Positions 7,316 through 13,589 of a stretch of 15,572 nt of DNA are shown here, in pieces. The notes under the pieces are model-generated. The model searched no databases, was not told the DNA's origin, and was given only the letters and a program-made list of their open reading frames with translations. This DNA comes from UBA2897 sp036733925 (GTDB taxonomy: Bacteria; Bacillota; Negativicutes; Selenomonadales; Selenomonadaceae). Location of the stretch: the NCBI GenBank assembly GCA_036733925.1, contig DAIMZO010000037.1:1-15572 (forward strand), in the 5' to 3' direction. A program made the translations under genes and the position numbers. How positions within the stretch are numbered: position 1 is the first letter of the stretch; every line of letters begins with the position of its first letter.

Positions 7316-8638
7316 TTATGCGGCGGTCTCCACGGCCTCAACCGGGGCGGCTGCTGCCGGTGTCTCATCGACGACCGGCTGGGCCGGCTTCACAAAGAGC
7401 CACATGACGGCGCCGAACACGCCGAAGCCTGCCGTGACGACGAGGGCGGCGGACCAGCCCATGTTCGTGGCGGCCCATGCCGTGATGGTCGGCGCGAGCA
7501 CGCCGCCGATGTTGCCCCAGAGGTTCATCCAGCCGGAGACGGAGCCCGCATACTTGCGGCCCATCGAAATGACGCTGGACCAGGCAGCGCTCATCGAGAG
7601 GCCGAGGGCGCCGAGGGCGACGGAGAGGCAAGCGACACCGGTGAAGGCGCTCGTCGTCTGGGCCGTGACGAACAGCATGGCCGAGCAGATCAGGATGCCG
7701 GCGGCACCCTCGATGGTCTTGACGACGTTCTCCGAATAGCCTTTCGCGAGGGCGCGGTCGGAGAAACGGCCGCAGCAGATGACGACGAGGATCAGCGCAA
7801 TCCACGGCGTCGCAGCCCAGAAGCCCATTTCCTTCATTGAGAAGCCGTGCGCTTCCATCAGGTAGACCGGGAGCCAAGAGAGGAATACGTACATGATGTA
7901 GTCGGTCGCGAGAAACTGAAGGCCGAGGGCCCAGAACTGCCCGGATTTCAGCAGGCGCTTCCACGGGGCAACCTTCTTCTCGCCGGTCGCTTCGACGCGG
8001 TCTTTGTTGATATGCGCGAGCTCGGATTCGTTGACGTGCGCGCTGTCCTTCGGATTATCCTTGACAAACGTGTACCAGACGATGCCGAGCAGGAAGCCGA
8101 TGGCGCCGAACAGCAGGAATACAGATTTCCAGCCGAACGCGCCCATCAGAGCGACCGTGATCATCGGGCCGAAGACCGGGCCAAGGAAGCAGCCGCAGAG
8201 GATGAAGGAGCTCACGGCGCCTTTCTCATGCGCGTTGAACCAGCGGTGCCCCGTGATCGCGGCGGCCGGATAGAGCGGCGCCTCGCCGAGCCCGAACATC
8301 GCGCGGACGAACGCGAACGAGAACTTGCCGCTCGCGATGGCCGTCAGGAGCGTGAAGAACGACCACCAGACGATGGCGATGGCACCCGTGATGCGCTGGC
8401 CGAAACGCTCGGCCATCATGCCGCCCGGCACCTGGCAGAGCGCATAGCCGAGGAAGAACACGGACTGGACCATGCCCATGTCAATCTTCGTCAGGCCGAA
8501 TTCCTGCATGATCGCAGGCGTCGCGACCGATAGGTTGACGCGGTCCATATAGGACATGAATGAGATTGTGAAGATGAGCCAGGCAACCGCCCATCGGAAG
8601 TTCGTGGATTTGGCCATTTTTTTCATTTTAGCTGGCAT
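7316..8638 (-). CDS. MFS transporter, anion:cation symporter (ACS) type
   Basis: A 12-helix secondary carrier of the inner membrane. The start of the membrane part, YMDRVNLSVATPAI (30-43), and the VRAMFGLGEAPLYPAA stretch (111-126) are typical of the ACS group, which imports organic anions such as hexonates, glucarate or other sugar acids. The loop between helices 2 and 3 carries GGMMAERFGQR (72-82), the MFS motif A variant. A cytoplasmic loop (about 193-235) separates the two six-helix halves, and the tail (about 420-440) is Ala/Val/Glu-rich. The ATG at 8638 has GGAGG 8 bases upstream; Met5 and Met8 are weaker choices. A strong promoter and an inverted repeat lie upstream, which suggests substrate-linked control. 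No catabolic gene is adjacent, so the substrate is not assigned. Confidence 0.92.
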   Translation of the reverse strand: MPAKMKKMAKSTNFRWAVAWLIFTISFMSYMDRVNLSVATPAIMQEFGLTKIDMGMVQSVFFLGYALCQVPGGMMAERFGQRITGAIAIVWWSFFTLLTAIASGKFSFAFVRAMFGLGEAPLYPAAAITGHRWFNAHEKGAVSSFILCGCFLGPVFGPMITVALMGAFGWKSVFLLFGAIGFLLGIVWYTFVKDNPKDSAHVNESELAHINKDRVEATGEKKVAPWKRLLKSGQFWALGLQFLATDYIMYVFLSWLPVYLMEAHGFSMKEMGFWAATPWIALILVVICCGRFSDRALAKGYSENVVKTIEGAAGILICSAMLFVTAQTTSAFTGVACLSVALGALGLSMSAAWSSVISMGRKYAGSVSGWMNLWGNIGGVLAPTITAWAATNMGWSAALVVTAGFGVFGAVMWLFVKPAQPVVDETPAAAAPVEAVETAA

Positions 8639-8693
8639 CGGAAGCTCCTCCTTCTAAATATTCTCTCTCCATAAAACATAAATAACAAAATCA

Positions 8694-8723
8694 CATACAC
8701 TATGTTACACTTTTGCGTGTATG
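8694..8723. promoter_or_regulatory. Inverted repeat, putative operator for the MFS gene
   Basis: CATACAC (8694-8700) and GTGTATG (8717-8723) are a perfect 7-bp inverted repeat 16 bases apart. An inner TTACAC/GCGTGT pairing lies within it. It falls at about +11 to +40 of the predicted transcript, a place where a repressor would block elongation. The regulator is unknown. Confidence 0.4.
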
Positions 8724-8740
8724 AATGAGTACGTGAATAG

Positions 8741-8769
8741 AGAATATAACATTTCTGAGCTCTTGTCAA
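8741..8769 (-). promoter_or_regulatory. Promoter of the MFS transporter gene
   Basis: On the - strand a perfect TTGACA (8764-8769) is followed after 17 bases by TATTCT (8741-8746). Transcription would start near 8734, about 95 bases before the start codon. Confidence 0.75.
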
Positions 8770-8849
8770 GCGTATTTTGTATACTTTAAGCAATTTTTTT
8801 GGGGGGGATTTTTAGAGCGTCGGTTGCAGATGGACATTCTTTTGATTAA

Positions 8850-8885
8850 AATGGAAATAACGCAGACATACTCTTTATTTCCATT
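8850..8885 (+). promoter_or_regulatory. Stem-loop touching the thiD ribosome site
   Basis: AATGGAAATAA (8850-8860) pairs perfectly with TTATTTCCATT (8875-8885) around a 14-base loop. The right arm ends at the base before the GGAGG of thiD. It could hinder ribosome loading, or be an operator at DNA level. It does not look like a TPP riboswitch. Confidence 0.45.
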
Positions 8886-8890
8886 GGAGG
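8886..8890 (+). promoter_or_regulatory. Ribosome binding site setting the thiD start
   Basis: GGAGG lies 8 bases before ATG at 8899. The frame stays open upstream to an ATG at 8824, but those 25 extra residues have no ribosome site and no family similarity, so the shorter protein is chosen. Confidence 0.8.
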
Positions 8891-8898
8891 AAGATGCT

Positions 8899-9726
8899 AT
8901 GATAGACAAGGAAAACATACAGAAGGTGCTTTCGATTGCCGGCAGCGACTCGAGCGGCGGGGCGGGCATCCAGGCCGACCTTAAGACATTCCTCGCGAAC
9001 GGCGTCTACGGCATGACCGCCATCACGGCGCTGACCGCGCAGAATACGACGGGGGTGCGCGCGGTGCAGGAGGCGGAGCCGGCCTTCCTCGCAGCGCAGA
9101 TCGATGCGGTGTTCGAGGATATCCGCCCCGACGCCGTAAAGGTCGGCATGGTGAGCTCGGCGGCGCTCGTGCAGGTCATCGCAGAGCGGCTGAACGCGCA
9201 TCGGGCCGGGCATATCGTCGTCGACCCGGTCATGGTCGCGACTTCGGGCGCGAGCCTCATGCAGGAAACGGCGGGGCAGGCACTCATGCGCGAGCTTCTG
9301 CCGCTTGCCGAGATCATCACGCCGAACACGAGCGAGCTCGGCACGCTCGCGGGCATAGAGATAAGGAGCCGCGAGGATATGCGGGCGGCGGCGCACAATC
9401 TGCGTGAAAGGTTCGGTACGGCTGTCCTCGCGAAAGGCGGGCATTTCGGTGCGGATGCCGATGACCTGCTCGTGACGGGGCAGGGCGAGGGCAGTGAGCA
9501 GTGGTTCCACAGCGAGCGCCTCGCGAATCCGAACACGCACGGGACGGGCTGTACGCTCTCAAGCGCTATCGCGGCGAATCTCGCGAAAGGCTTTGCGCTG
9601 CCCGATGCCGTCGGGCGCGCAAAGGACTACCTGACCGGCGCCATCCGGGCCGGGCTCGACCTCGGGCACGGCTCCGGCCCGCTCAATCACGCTTACGCCT
9701 TGGAGGGAAAATTCTTTTCAGAATGA
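8899..9726 (+). CDS. thiD: Hydroxymethylpyrimidine/phosphomethylpyrimidine kinase
   Basis: Phosphorylates hydroxymethylpyrimidine and then its monophosphate, in the cytoplasm, to supply the pyrimidine half of thiamine. The ribokinase-like fold shows AGSDSSGGAGIQADLKTF (14-31), the HMP-binding and strand region VVDPVMVATSG (107-117), and the anion-hole/catalytic segment NTHGTGCTLSSAIAA (212-226), with Cys218 in the GTGC motif usual for ThiD. At 275 aa it is full length. It stands alone: no thiE, thiM or thiC is in the window, so it may serve salvage. ThiD-like enzymes can also phosphorylate pyridoxal-type substrates, which sequence alone does not exclude. It diverges from the MFS gene. A stem-loop abuts its ribosome site, and no terminator follows it before the SGNH gene promoter. 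Confidence 0.93.
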   Translation: MIDKENIQKVLSIAGSDSSGGAGIQADLKTFLANGVYGMTAITALTAQNTTGVRAVQEAEPAFLAAQIDAVFEDIRPDAVKVGMVSSAALVQVIAERLNAHRAGHIVVDPVMVATSGASLMQETAGQALMRELLPLAEIITPNTSELGTLAGIEIRSREDMRAAAHNLRERFGTAVLAKGGHFGADADDLLVTGQGEGSEQWFHSERLANPNTHGTGCTLSSAIAANLAKGFALPDAVGRAKDYLTGAIRAGLDLGHGSGPLNHAYALEGKFFSE

Positions 9727-9727
9727 G

Positions 9728-9756
9728 CTGAAAGTGTGGGAAGAAAATGCTATAAT
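9728..9756 (+). promoter_or_regulatory. Promoter of the SGNH esterase gene
   Basis: CTGAAA (9728-9733) is 17 bases from a TG-extended TATAAT (TGC at 9748-9750, TATAAT at 9751-9756). It begins one base after the thiD stop codon, so the esterase gene can be expressed separately from thiD. Confidence 0.75.
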
Positions 9757-9812
9757 AGAGACTGTTGTTTTTGATGCTTATAGTCTGACAGAAAGCAGGA
9801 AATCCTTTTTTC

Positions 9813-11117
9813 ATGAAGTACAGAAGAAAAATAACAGGCAGGCTGCTCGGGGCGGCCTGTCTCGCGTTCAGCTTTATTTCGATGCCAATGGCATCCGCAT
9901 CGGTGCCCGGGAAAACAGCTGCCGTGCAGGCTCCAGCCTACCTGAGCTCGGCGCGCCTGCATTGGCCGGTCGTGACGGGCGCCGTGCAGTATCAGGTCGT
10001 GATCTTGAAATCCGCAGAGGATACGCCAGCGAACATCGTCAAGACCATCAATCAGGTATTCACGAACGGTGTCGAGGTTCGTTTGTCTGCCTACGGTGAG
10101 ACCGCGAAATCCTACTATTGGAAGGTCTGCCCGCTCGACTATCAGGGAAAGGCCATCTGCCCGTTCTCGGCGCCGAAGCCCATCGTGAGCGCGGGCACCG
10201 ACTTCAACCCGACCGCGCCGGAGCCGACGACGGAGTTCAATCAGATGGATTATGCACCGGTCTATCCGGTCTATTCGTGGATCCCGACGGCCGGTGCGAA
10301 ACATCACGAGGTGCAGGTCTGGCGGAAGGGCGTGGTCGGCGGCGATACGCTCGTGCGCACCCTGCATGCCGATGAATATGACGTCTATGAGGATGGCGGC
10401 TATACGAGTCCCGGCAGCTACTACTGGCGCGTGCGCGCGGTCACGTCCTACGGGACGCCGACGAGCGACTGGTCGCCGCGCAGCTCGTTTGAGGTGACGA
10501 CGCCGACGCCTGTGGCTGCGCTCGGCGACAGCATCACGCACGGGGGCGGCGTCATCAGCGTGCCGCCGGGGTACACGCGCTACGACTGGGAGACCTATTC
10601 GCCGGTTCCCGTGAAGAACATCGGGTTCAGCGGCAACACGACGGATGCGATGCTCGAGCGCTTCGACCGCGATGTTCTGCCATTCAAACCGAACGTGCTC
10701 GTGATCATGGGCGGCGTCAATGATTACCGCGGCGGCACGCTCGGTTGGACGACCATCGAGAATCTCGCGGCCATCCGGGATAAATGTATCTCCTACGGCA
10801 TCATCCCGGTCTTCGCGACGGTTACGCCAATCCAGCCCGCGCTGTTCTCGAGGACCGGCATCGAGACGCCGCCATCCGATTGGAAGGTGCACCAGACCTA
10901 TATTAACGACTGGATCATGCAGCAGAAATATGCCGTCGACGTCTCGACCATGCTGACGGACGCGGACGGCTGCCTGCGCAGGGACTATACGACTGACGGC
11001 CTGCACCCCGATTATACCGGCAAGCGCTATATCGGTGAGACCATCGGCAACTATCTCATGCAGCATTTCTCCTGGCTTACGAGCAAGCTGAAGAAAAAAG
11101 CTGTACCGGAGCAATAA
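9813..11117 (+). CDS. Secreted SGNH/GDSL-family esterase with two FN3-like modules
   Basis: A predicted exported hydrolase. A signal peptide (basic tail, hydrophobic 10-26, likely cut after an Ala near 27-30) is followed by two related beta-sandwich modules of fibronectin-III type: about 43-125, with LHWPVVTGAVQYQVVI and SYYWKV, and about 148-230, with YSWIPTAGAKHHEVQV and SYYWRV. The catalytic domain (about 233-422) has block I ALGDSITHGG with Ser240, Gly274 in GFSGN, Asn303 in GGVND, and the DGLHP block with Asp395 and His398. All four SGNH signature residues are therefore present. Such enzymes often remove acyl or acetyl groups from glycans or lipids; the substrate here is unknown. Weak ribosome site AGGAA at 9797-9801. 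It has its own promoter after thiD and shares a terminator with the convergent HMA gene. Confidence 0.88.
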   Translation: MKYRRKITGRLLGAACLAFSFISMPMASASVPGKTAAVQAPAYLSSARLHWPVVTGAVQYQVVILKSAEDTPANIVKTINQVFTNGVEVRLSAYGETAKSYYWKVCPLDYQGKAICPFSAPKPIVSAGTDFNPTAPEPTTEFNQMDYAPVYPVYSWIPTAGAKHHEVQVWRKGVVGGDTLVRTLHADEYDVYEDGGYTSPGSYYWRVRAVTSYGTPTSDWSPRSSFEVTTPTPVAALGDSITHGGGVISVPPGYTRYDWETYSPVPVKNIGFSGNTTDAMLERFDRDVLPFKPNVLVIMGGVNDYRGGTLGWTTIENLAAIRDKCISYGIIPVFATVTPIQPALFSRTGIETPPSDWKVHQTYINDWIMQQKYAVDVSTMLTDADGCLRRDYTTDGLHPDYTGKRYIGETIGNYLMQHFSWLTSKLKKKAVPEQ

Positions 11118-11148
11118 AAAAGCCTTCCCTCAAGGGGAAGGCTTTTTT
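11116..11148. terminator. Bidirectional terminator overlapping both convergent stop codons
   Basis: A perfect 14-pair stem (11116-11129 with 11135-11148) around TCAAG, with an A-run on the left and T-run on the right. The stop codon of the SGNH gene (11115-11117) and that of the HMA gene (11147-11149) both lie at its edges. Confidence 0.92.
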
Positions 11149-11512
11149 ATTTTGTGTGGATGGCGGTTACCGTGTATCCGCTGCCGTCGAGGGCCTTGCG
11201 GATCTCATCGTCGCTGACATCGCGCGTCATGCGGATGGTCGCCTGATGGTAATACAGATTGACCTTTGCCGCGGCGCCGTCGATGTCGTCGAGCAGCATC
11301 TCGACGCGGTTCTTGCAGTTTCCGCAGGTCATGCCCTCGATGTCGGCGATTTTCGTCGCGACGATCTCGCCGCTCAATTTCTTTTCCGGGACGGCCAGCG
11401 TATCCGTCTTGCAGCAGACCGGTTCTCCGTGGAACAGCCGGTAGATGTGTTTTCCGGCAACGTAGAGCAGTATGAGCAGCACGAGGCCGATGACAATGGT
11501 TGGCGCATTCAT
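11147..11512 (-). CDS. Membrane-anchored heavy-metal-associated (HMA) domain protein
   Basis: A 121-aa protein with one N-terminal membrane segment (about 5-20), a short link carrying a CysCys pair (33-34), and a C-terminal HMA fold (about 51-119). The metal site GMTCGNC (60-66, Cys63 and Cys66) is the hallmark of Cu(I)-binding chaperones and of the N-terminal domains of copper-pumping P-type ATPases. The first 34 residues recall small Cys-rich membrane proteins found near FeoB, so this may be a fusion of such an anchor to an HMA domain. No CopA/CopZ partner is adjacent. ATG with AGGAGG 8 bases upstream; an overlapping out-of-frame ATG at 11519 was not chosen. It has a strong promoter of its own. 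Copper is inferred from the family; zinc or other soft metals are possible. Confidence 0.88.
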   Translation of the reverse strand: MNAPTIVIGLVLLILLYVAGKHIYRLFHGEPVCCKTDTLAVPEKKLSGEIVATKIADIEGMTCGNCKNRVEMLLDDIDGAAAKVNLYYHQATIRMTRDVSDDEIRKALDGSGYTVTAIHTK

Positions 11513-11552
11513 GACGCATTCCTCCTAAGAATCTTTCTCATCTATATTCCTA

Positions 11553-11581
11553 TTTATATACTCTTTAGAGGTATCTGTCAA
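11553..11581 (-). promoter_or_regulatory. Promoter of the HMA gene with a palindrome in the spacer
   Basis: On the - strand TTGACA (11576-11581), 17-base spacer, TATAAA (11553-11558). The spacer holds CTCTTTAGAG (11561-11570), self-complementary except for its central TT. A repressor bound there would cover both promoter elements. Confidence 0.75.
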
Positions 11582-11595
11582 TAGTGAATCTCAAT

Positions 11596-11609
11596 TTCAT
11601 TCAAATGAA
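11596..11609. promoter_or_regulatory. Inverted repeat upstream of the HMA promoter
   Basis: TTCATT-CA-AATGAA lies 14 bases upstream of the HMA -35. It is A/T-rich like Fur/PerR-type boxes but does not match their consensus closely. A regulator-binding role is only a guess. Confidence 0.25.
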
Positions 11610-11743
11610 TGGCTTGGAATCGCGGCGCAGGACCTTCAATACCAGATACTAAGTTTTCAGTCTTTGTTCACGAAAGTGACATAGAATAGATAGAATTCGG
11701 AAGAAAGAATCTTTGAGAAGTGGGAGTCCGTCGGGCTCTTTCT

Positions 11744-11748
11744 GGAGG
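11744..11748 (+). promoter_or_regulatory. Ribosome binding site setting the DUF2939-like start
   Basis: GGAGG lies 9 bases before ATG at 11758. That start gives a normal basic-then-hydrophobic N-terminus. The longer frame from 11713 would put 15 polar residues before it. Confidence 0.75.
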
Positions 11749-11757
11749 AAAGGATAT

Positions 11758-12432
11758 ATGCATAAGAAAAAGTATGCGTTGCTCGCGTTGCTGTTGCTCG
11801 TGCTGACGGCTATCGGCGTCAGCGGCTACGCCTATCAGGCGGAGCGCACGCCGGAGTACGCGCTCGAACAGGTGGCGGCCGGCCTGCAGCAGAAGGACAG
11901 CAGCAAGGTGAAGCGCTATGTAGATGTCGACGGCCTCGTGACCGCGGCCTACGATGAGAGTACGGAGATGCTTGCGGAGAATATCGGGACGCTTTCCCAG
12001 ATGTATCCGAAGGACTGGTTTTTTCGTCACGATACTGCGTTCATGAAGGACTATATCGCGAAACGCCGCAGCGATGACCTCGTATTCATCCACCGCGCGC
12101 TCGAGTTGCATCTCGACGCGGCCATCCAGCCGATCAGCCGCAGCGACGGCCAGGCAAAATGGATTTCGGACGAGGCGGACAAGTTCGAGCAGAACTACAC
12201 GGTCAAGCTGAAATCCGTGCAGAAGAGCGGCGGCAGCGCGCAGGCCAAGGTCGAGATCATCGGCAAGGACACGGACTACGGCCGGCTCGTGCCGAAGGCC
12301 ACGCTTGAGCTCTCCCTCGAGGAGCAGCCGGACGGGCACTGGATGGTCACCCGCGTGTCGAACGTCGGCGAACTGTTCTACCCGGTCATCAAAGGCATCG
12401 AGGATTATTGGACCCTGCAGGGGTGGCAGTGA
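11758..12432 (+). CDS. DUF2939-like membrane-anchored protein
   Basis: A 224-aa protein with a short Lys-rich tail and a strong hydrophobic segment (about 6-26), which is either an anchor or an uncleaved signal. No lipobox Cys is seen. The rest should be extracytoplasmic. The start of the soluble part (about 32-66, TPEYALEQVAAGLQQKDSSK followed by VKRYVDVDG) matches the pattern of DUF2939 proteins, in which a helical repeat counts a buried VD(V/I)D strand. The family has no known biochemical role. No catalytic motif is seen. It is transcribed alone: it diverges from the HMA gene, and a promoter and hairpin separate it from fur. Confidence is high that the gene is real, moderate for the family. 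Confidence 0.8.
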   Translation: MHKKKYALLALLLLVLTAIGVSGYAYQAERTPEYALEQVAAGLQQKDSSKVKRYVDVDGLVTAAYDESTEMLAENIGTLSQMYPKDWFFRHDTAFMKDYIAKRRSDDLVFIHRALELHLDAAIQPISRSDGQAKWISDEADKFEQNYTVKLKSVQKSGGSAQAKVEIIGKDTDYGRLVPKATLELSLEEQPDGHWMVTRVSNVGELFYPVIKGIEDYWTLQGWQ

Positions 12433-12447
12433 AACACGGAAAAGTTC

Positions 12448-12476
12448 TTGCTTTTTCTGTTTTTATCGTATATAAT
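12448..12476 (+). promoter_or_regulatory. Promoter upstream of the Fur-family gene
   Basis: TTGCTT (12448-12453), 17-base spacer, perfect TATAAT (12471-12476). Transcription would start near 12483, so the hairpin at 12502-12531 lies inside the leader. Confidence 0.65.
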
Positions 12477-12501
12477 ATATACAATTACATCGTTTTACAA
12501 G

Positions 12502-12531
12502 ACAGAGACTGCCCGGAAGGGCAGTCTCTGT
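12502..12531 (+). terminator. Strong hairpin in the fur leader (terminator or attenuator)
   Basis: A perfect 13-pair stem (12502-12514 with 12519-12531) closed by a GGAA tetraloop. The following TTGCGTTTC is only moderately T-rich, so termination may be partial. It could end the DUF2939-like transcript, or attenuate the transcript from the promoter at 12448-12476 about 20 bases after its start. Confidence 0.6.
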
Positions 12532-12546
12532 TGCGTTTCAGGGCTT

Positions 12547-12570
12547 ATTGAAAGATAGAATCATTTCAAT
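12547..12570. promoter_or_regulatory. Inverted repeat in the fur leader, possible autoregulatory site
   Basis: ATTGAAA (12547-12553) and TTTCAAT (12564-12570) are perfect 7-bp arms around GATAGAATCA. The core GATA...ATCATTTC is partly like a Fur box. Binding by the encoded regulator is possible but unproven. Confidence 0.3.
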
Positions 12571-12627
12571 GCTCACGCCATCGGAATGAAGAGCGGCGAA
12601 TGCCTTTCTTGAGATAAAGGGGAACAC

Positions 12628-13152
12628 TTGGAAAGGATTTTGGTGACGATCATGCCCATGAGTCAGAAGGAAAAACTGCAAGAGGAAAAAGAAATCGATA
12701 CGCTGCGGGATGCGCTGGACCGGAAAAACAAGAAGCTGACGCCGCAACGCCAGATGATCCTGAACGTCTTCGAGAAGAACCCGCGTGAGCATCTGAGCGC
12801 CGAGGAAGTCTACGACATCGTGCGGAAGGACAGCGATATCAACATCGGGCTCGCGACCATCTACCGGACGCTCGACCTGCTGACGGAAACCGGCCTGCTG
12901 ACATCCATCGAGCTCGACGGCGTGAACTGCTACGAGAAGAATCGCGCGACGCCGGAGCACCCGCATCAGCACCATCACCTGATCTGCCTTGGCTGCGGCA
13001 AGGTGCTCGAGGTCGATTCGCCGCTTACGACGAACATCGAGCACCGTATCCGCGAGAAGACGGGCTTCCTCGTGCAGGATCATGAGACGAAATTCTTCGG
13101 TTATTGCGAGGACTGCCAGAAGAAGATGGCCGTCGAGGGGAAGCAGGCCTGA
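12628..13152 (+). CDS. fur: Fur-family metal-responsive transcription regulator
   Basis: A DNA-binding repressor sensing iron or a related metal in the cytoplasm. The winged helix (about 36-105) contains LTPQRQMILNVF (37-48), HLSAEEVYDIV (55-65) and GLATIYRTLDLLTETGLL (74-91), closest in style to Fur proper. The metal/dimer domain has HPHQHHHLICLGCGK (111-125) and a second CxxC, Cys160 and Cys163, which with Cys120/Cys123 form the structural zinc site. No PerR-specific feature can be proved by eye, and Zur or PerR remain possible. The start is uncertain: TTG 12628 (AAAGG 7 bases before), GTG 12643 (GAAAGGA 5 bases before) or ATG 12652/12658. The conserved part begins well after all of these. 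Monocistronic, ending at a strong terminator. Confidence 0.9.
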   Translation: MERILVTIMPMSQKEKLQEEKEIDTLRDALDRKNKKLTPQRQMILNVFEKNPREHLSAEEVYDIVRKDSDINIGLATIYRTLDLLTETGLLTSIELDGVNCYEKNRATPEHPHQHHHLICLGCGKVLEVDSPLTTNIEHRIREKTGFLVQDHETKFFGYCEDCQKKMAVEGKQA

Positions 13153-13171
13153 AAAACGGAAAATGGCAAAA

Positions 13172-13203
13172 AAAAACGGCGGGGCGAAAGCCCCGCCGTT
13201 TTT
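13172..13203. terminator. Bidirectional terminator between fur and the DUF1858 gene
   Basis: CGGCGGGGC (13177-13185) pairs with GCCCCGCCG (13190-13198) around a GAAA tetraloop. The A-run and T-run on either side extend the stem by 5 pairs. It serves both convergent genes. Confidence 0.93.
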
Positions 13204-13209
13204 CTGCCC

Positions 13210-13413
13210 TCAGGCATCTGCGCCAACGACCTCGTTCAGGCCCTTGATGAGCGCGTCGACATCGATACCGTGTGCCATCGCGCCCTGCTCGATGTTCTCG
13301 AAATGCGCGGCAGCGCAGCCGAGGCAGCCCATCCCGGAGTTGATGAAGACATCAACCGTATCCGGGTACTTTTGCACGACTTCCATGATGCTCATATCTT
13401 TCGTAATCGCCAT
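13210..13413 (-). CDS. DUF1858 small CxxC protein (hybrid-cluster-associated disulfide domain type)
   Basis: A 67-aa soluble protein. The core GMGCLGCAAAHFENIEQGA (27-45), with Cys30 and Cys33, is diagnostic of the DUF1858 family, which includes the redox disulfide domain seen next to or fused to hybrid-cluster proteins in anaerobes. The N-terminal half (DMSIMEVVQKYPDTVDVF) has the usual helix that presents the cysteine pair. The CxxC could be a redox disulfide or a metal ligand; biochemical function is not established. AGGAGG lies 8 bases before the ATG. It has its own extended -10 promoter and converges on fur. Length is normal for the family. Confidence 0.9.
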   Translation of the reverse strand: MAITKDMSIMEVVQKYPDTVDVFINSGMGCLGCAAAHFENIEQGAMAHGIDVDALIKGLNEVVGADA

Positions 13414-13477
13414 AATCCAAACCTCCTGCTTCCTTTGTTCCGATGGGACGGGAAACCGTTCCCCATGCTCGTCTCGT

Positions 13478-13486
13478 ATTATACCA
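13478..13486 (-). promoter_or_regulatory. Extended -10 promoter of the DUF1858 gene
   Basis: On the - strand TGG-TATAAT is a TG-extended perfect -10. No good -35 is seen 16-18 bases upstream. The leader would be about 60 bases. Confidence 0.55.
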
Positions 13487-13576
13487 TATTTTTTGTTTCT
13501 GTAGTATGATTTCGTTACAGACGGGGCTGGTTTTTTTCCTATTCTTGCGTTAAAATAAACAGGATAGAAAGATGAG

Positions 13577-13581
13577 AGGAG
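13577..13581 (+). promoter_or_regulatory. Ribosome binding site favouring the ATG at 13590
   Basis: AGGAG lies 8 bases before ATG 13590. The earlier in-frame ATG at 13572 has AGGA (13561-13564) 7 bases upstream, so a protein 6 residues longer is also possible. Confidence 0.5.
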
Positions 13582-13589
13582 AGATGTTC

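Noticed and set aside
8794..8807. T7-G7 homopolymer run as a phase-variation tract
   Set aside because: It lies outside any coding frame and well before the thiD ribosome site; one window cannot show length variation, and the run is short.
8770..8898. Possible TPP riboswitch before thiD
   Set aside because: The conserved CUGAGA and ACCUGA-type segments of the TPP aptamer are not found; only a simple stem-loop is seen.
9734..10099. 121-codon + strand open frame overlapping the SGNH start
   Set aside because: Out of frame with the esterase, overlaps its promoter, no ribosome site and no family resemblance.
9750..11114. 454-codon open frame on the - strand opposite the SGNH esterase
   Set aside because: Arg/Ala/Asp-rich with no motifs, while the + strand frame has a signal peptide and all SGNH residues.
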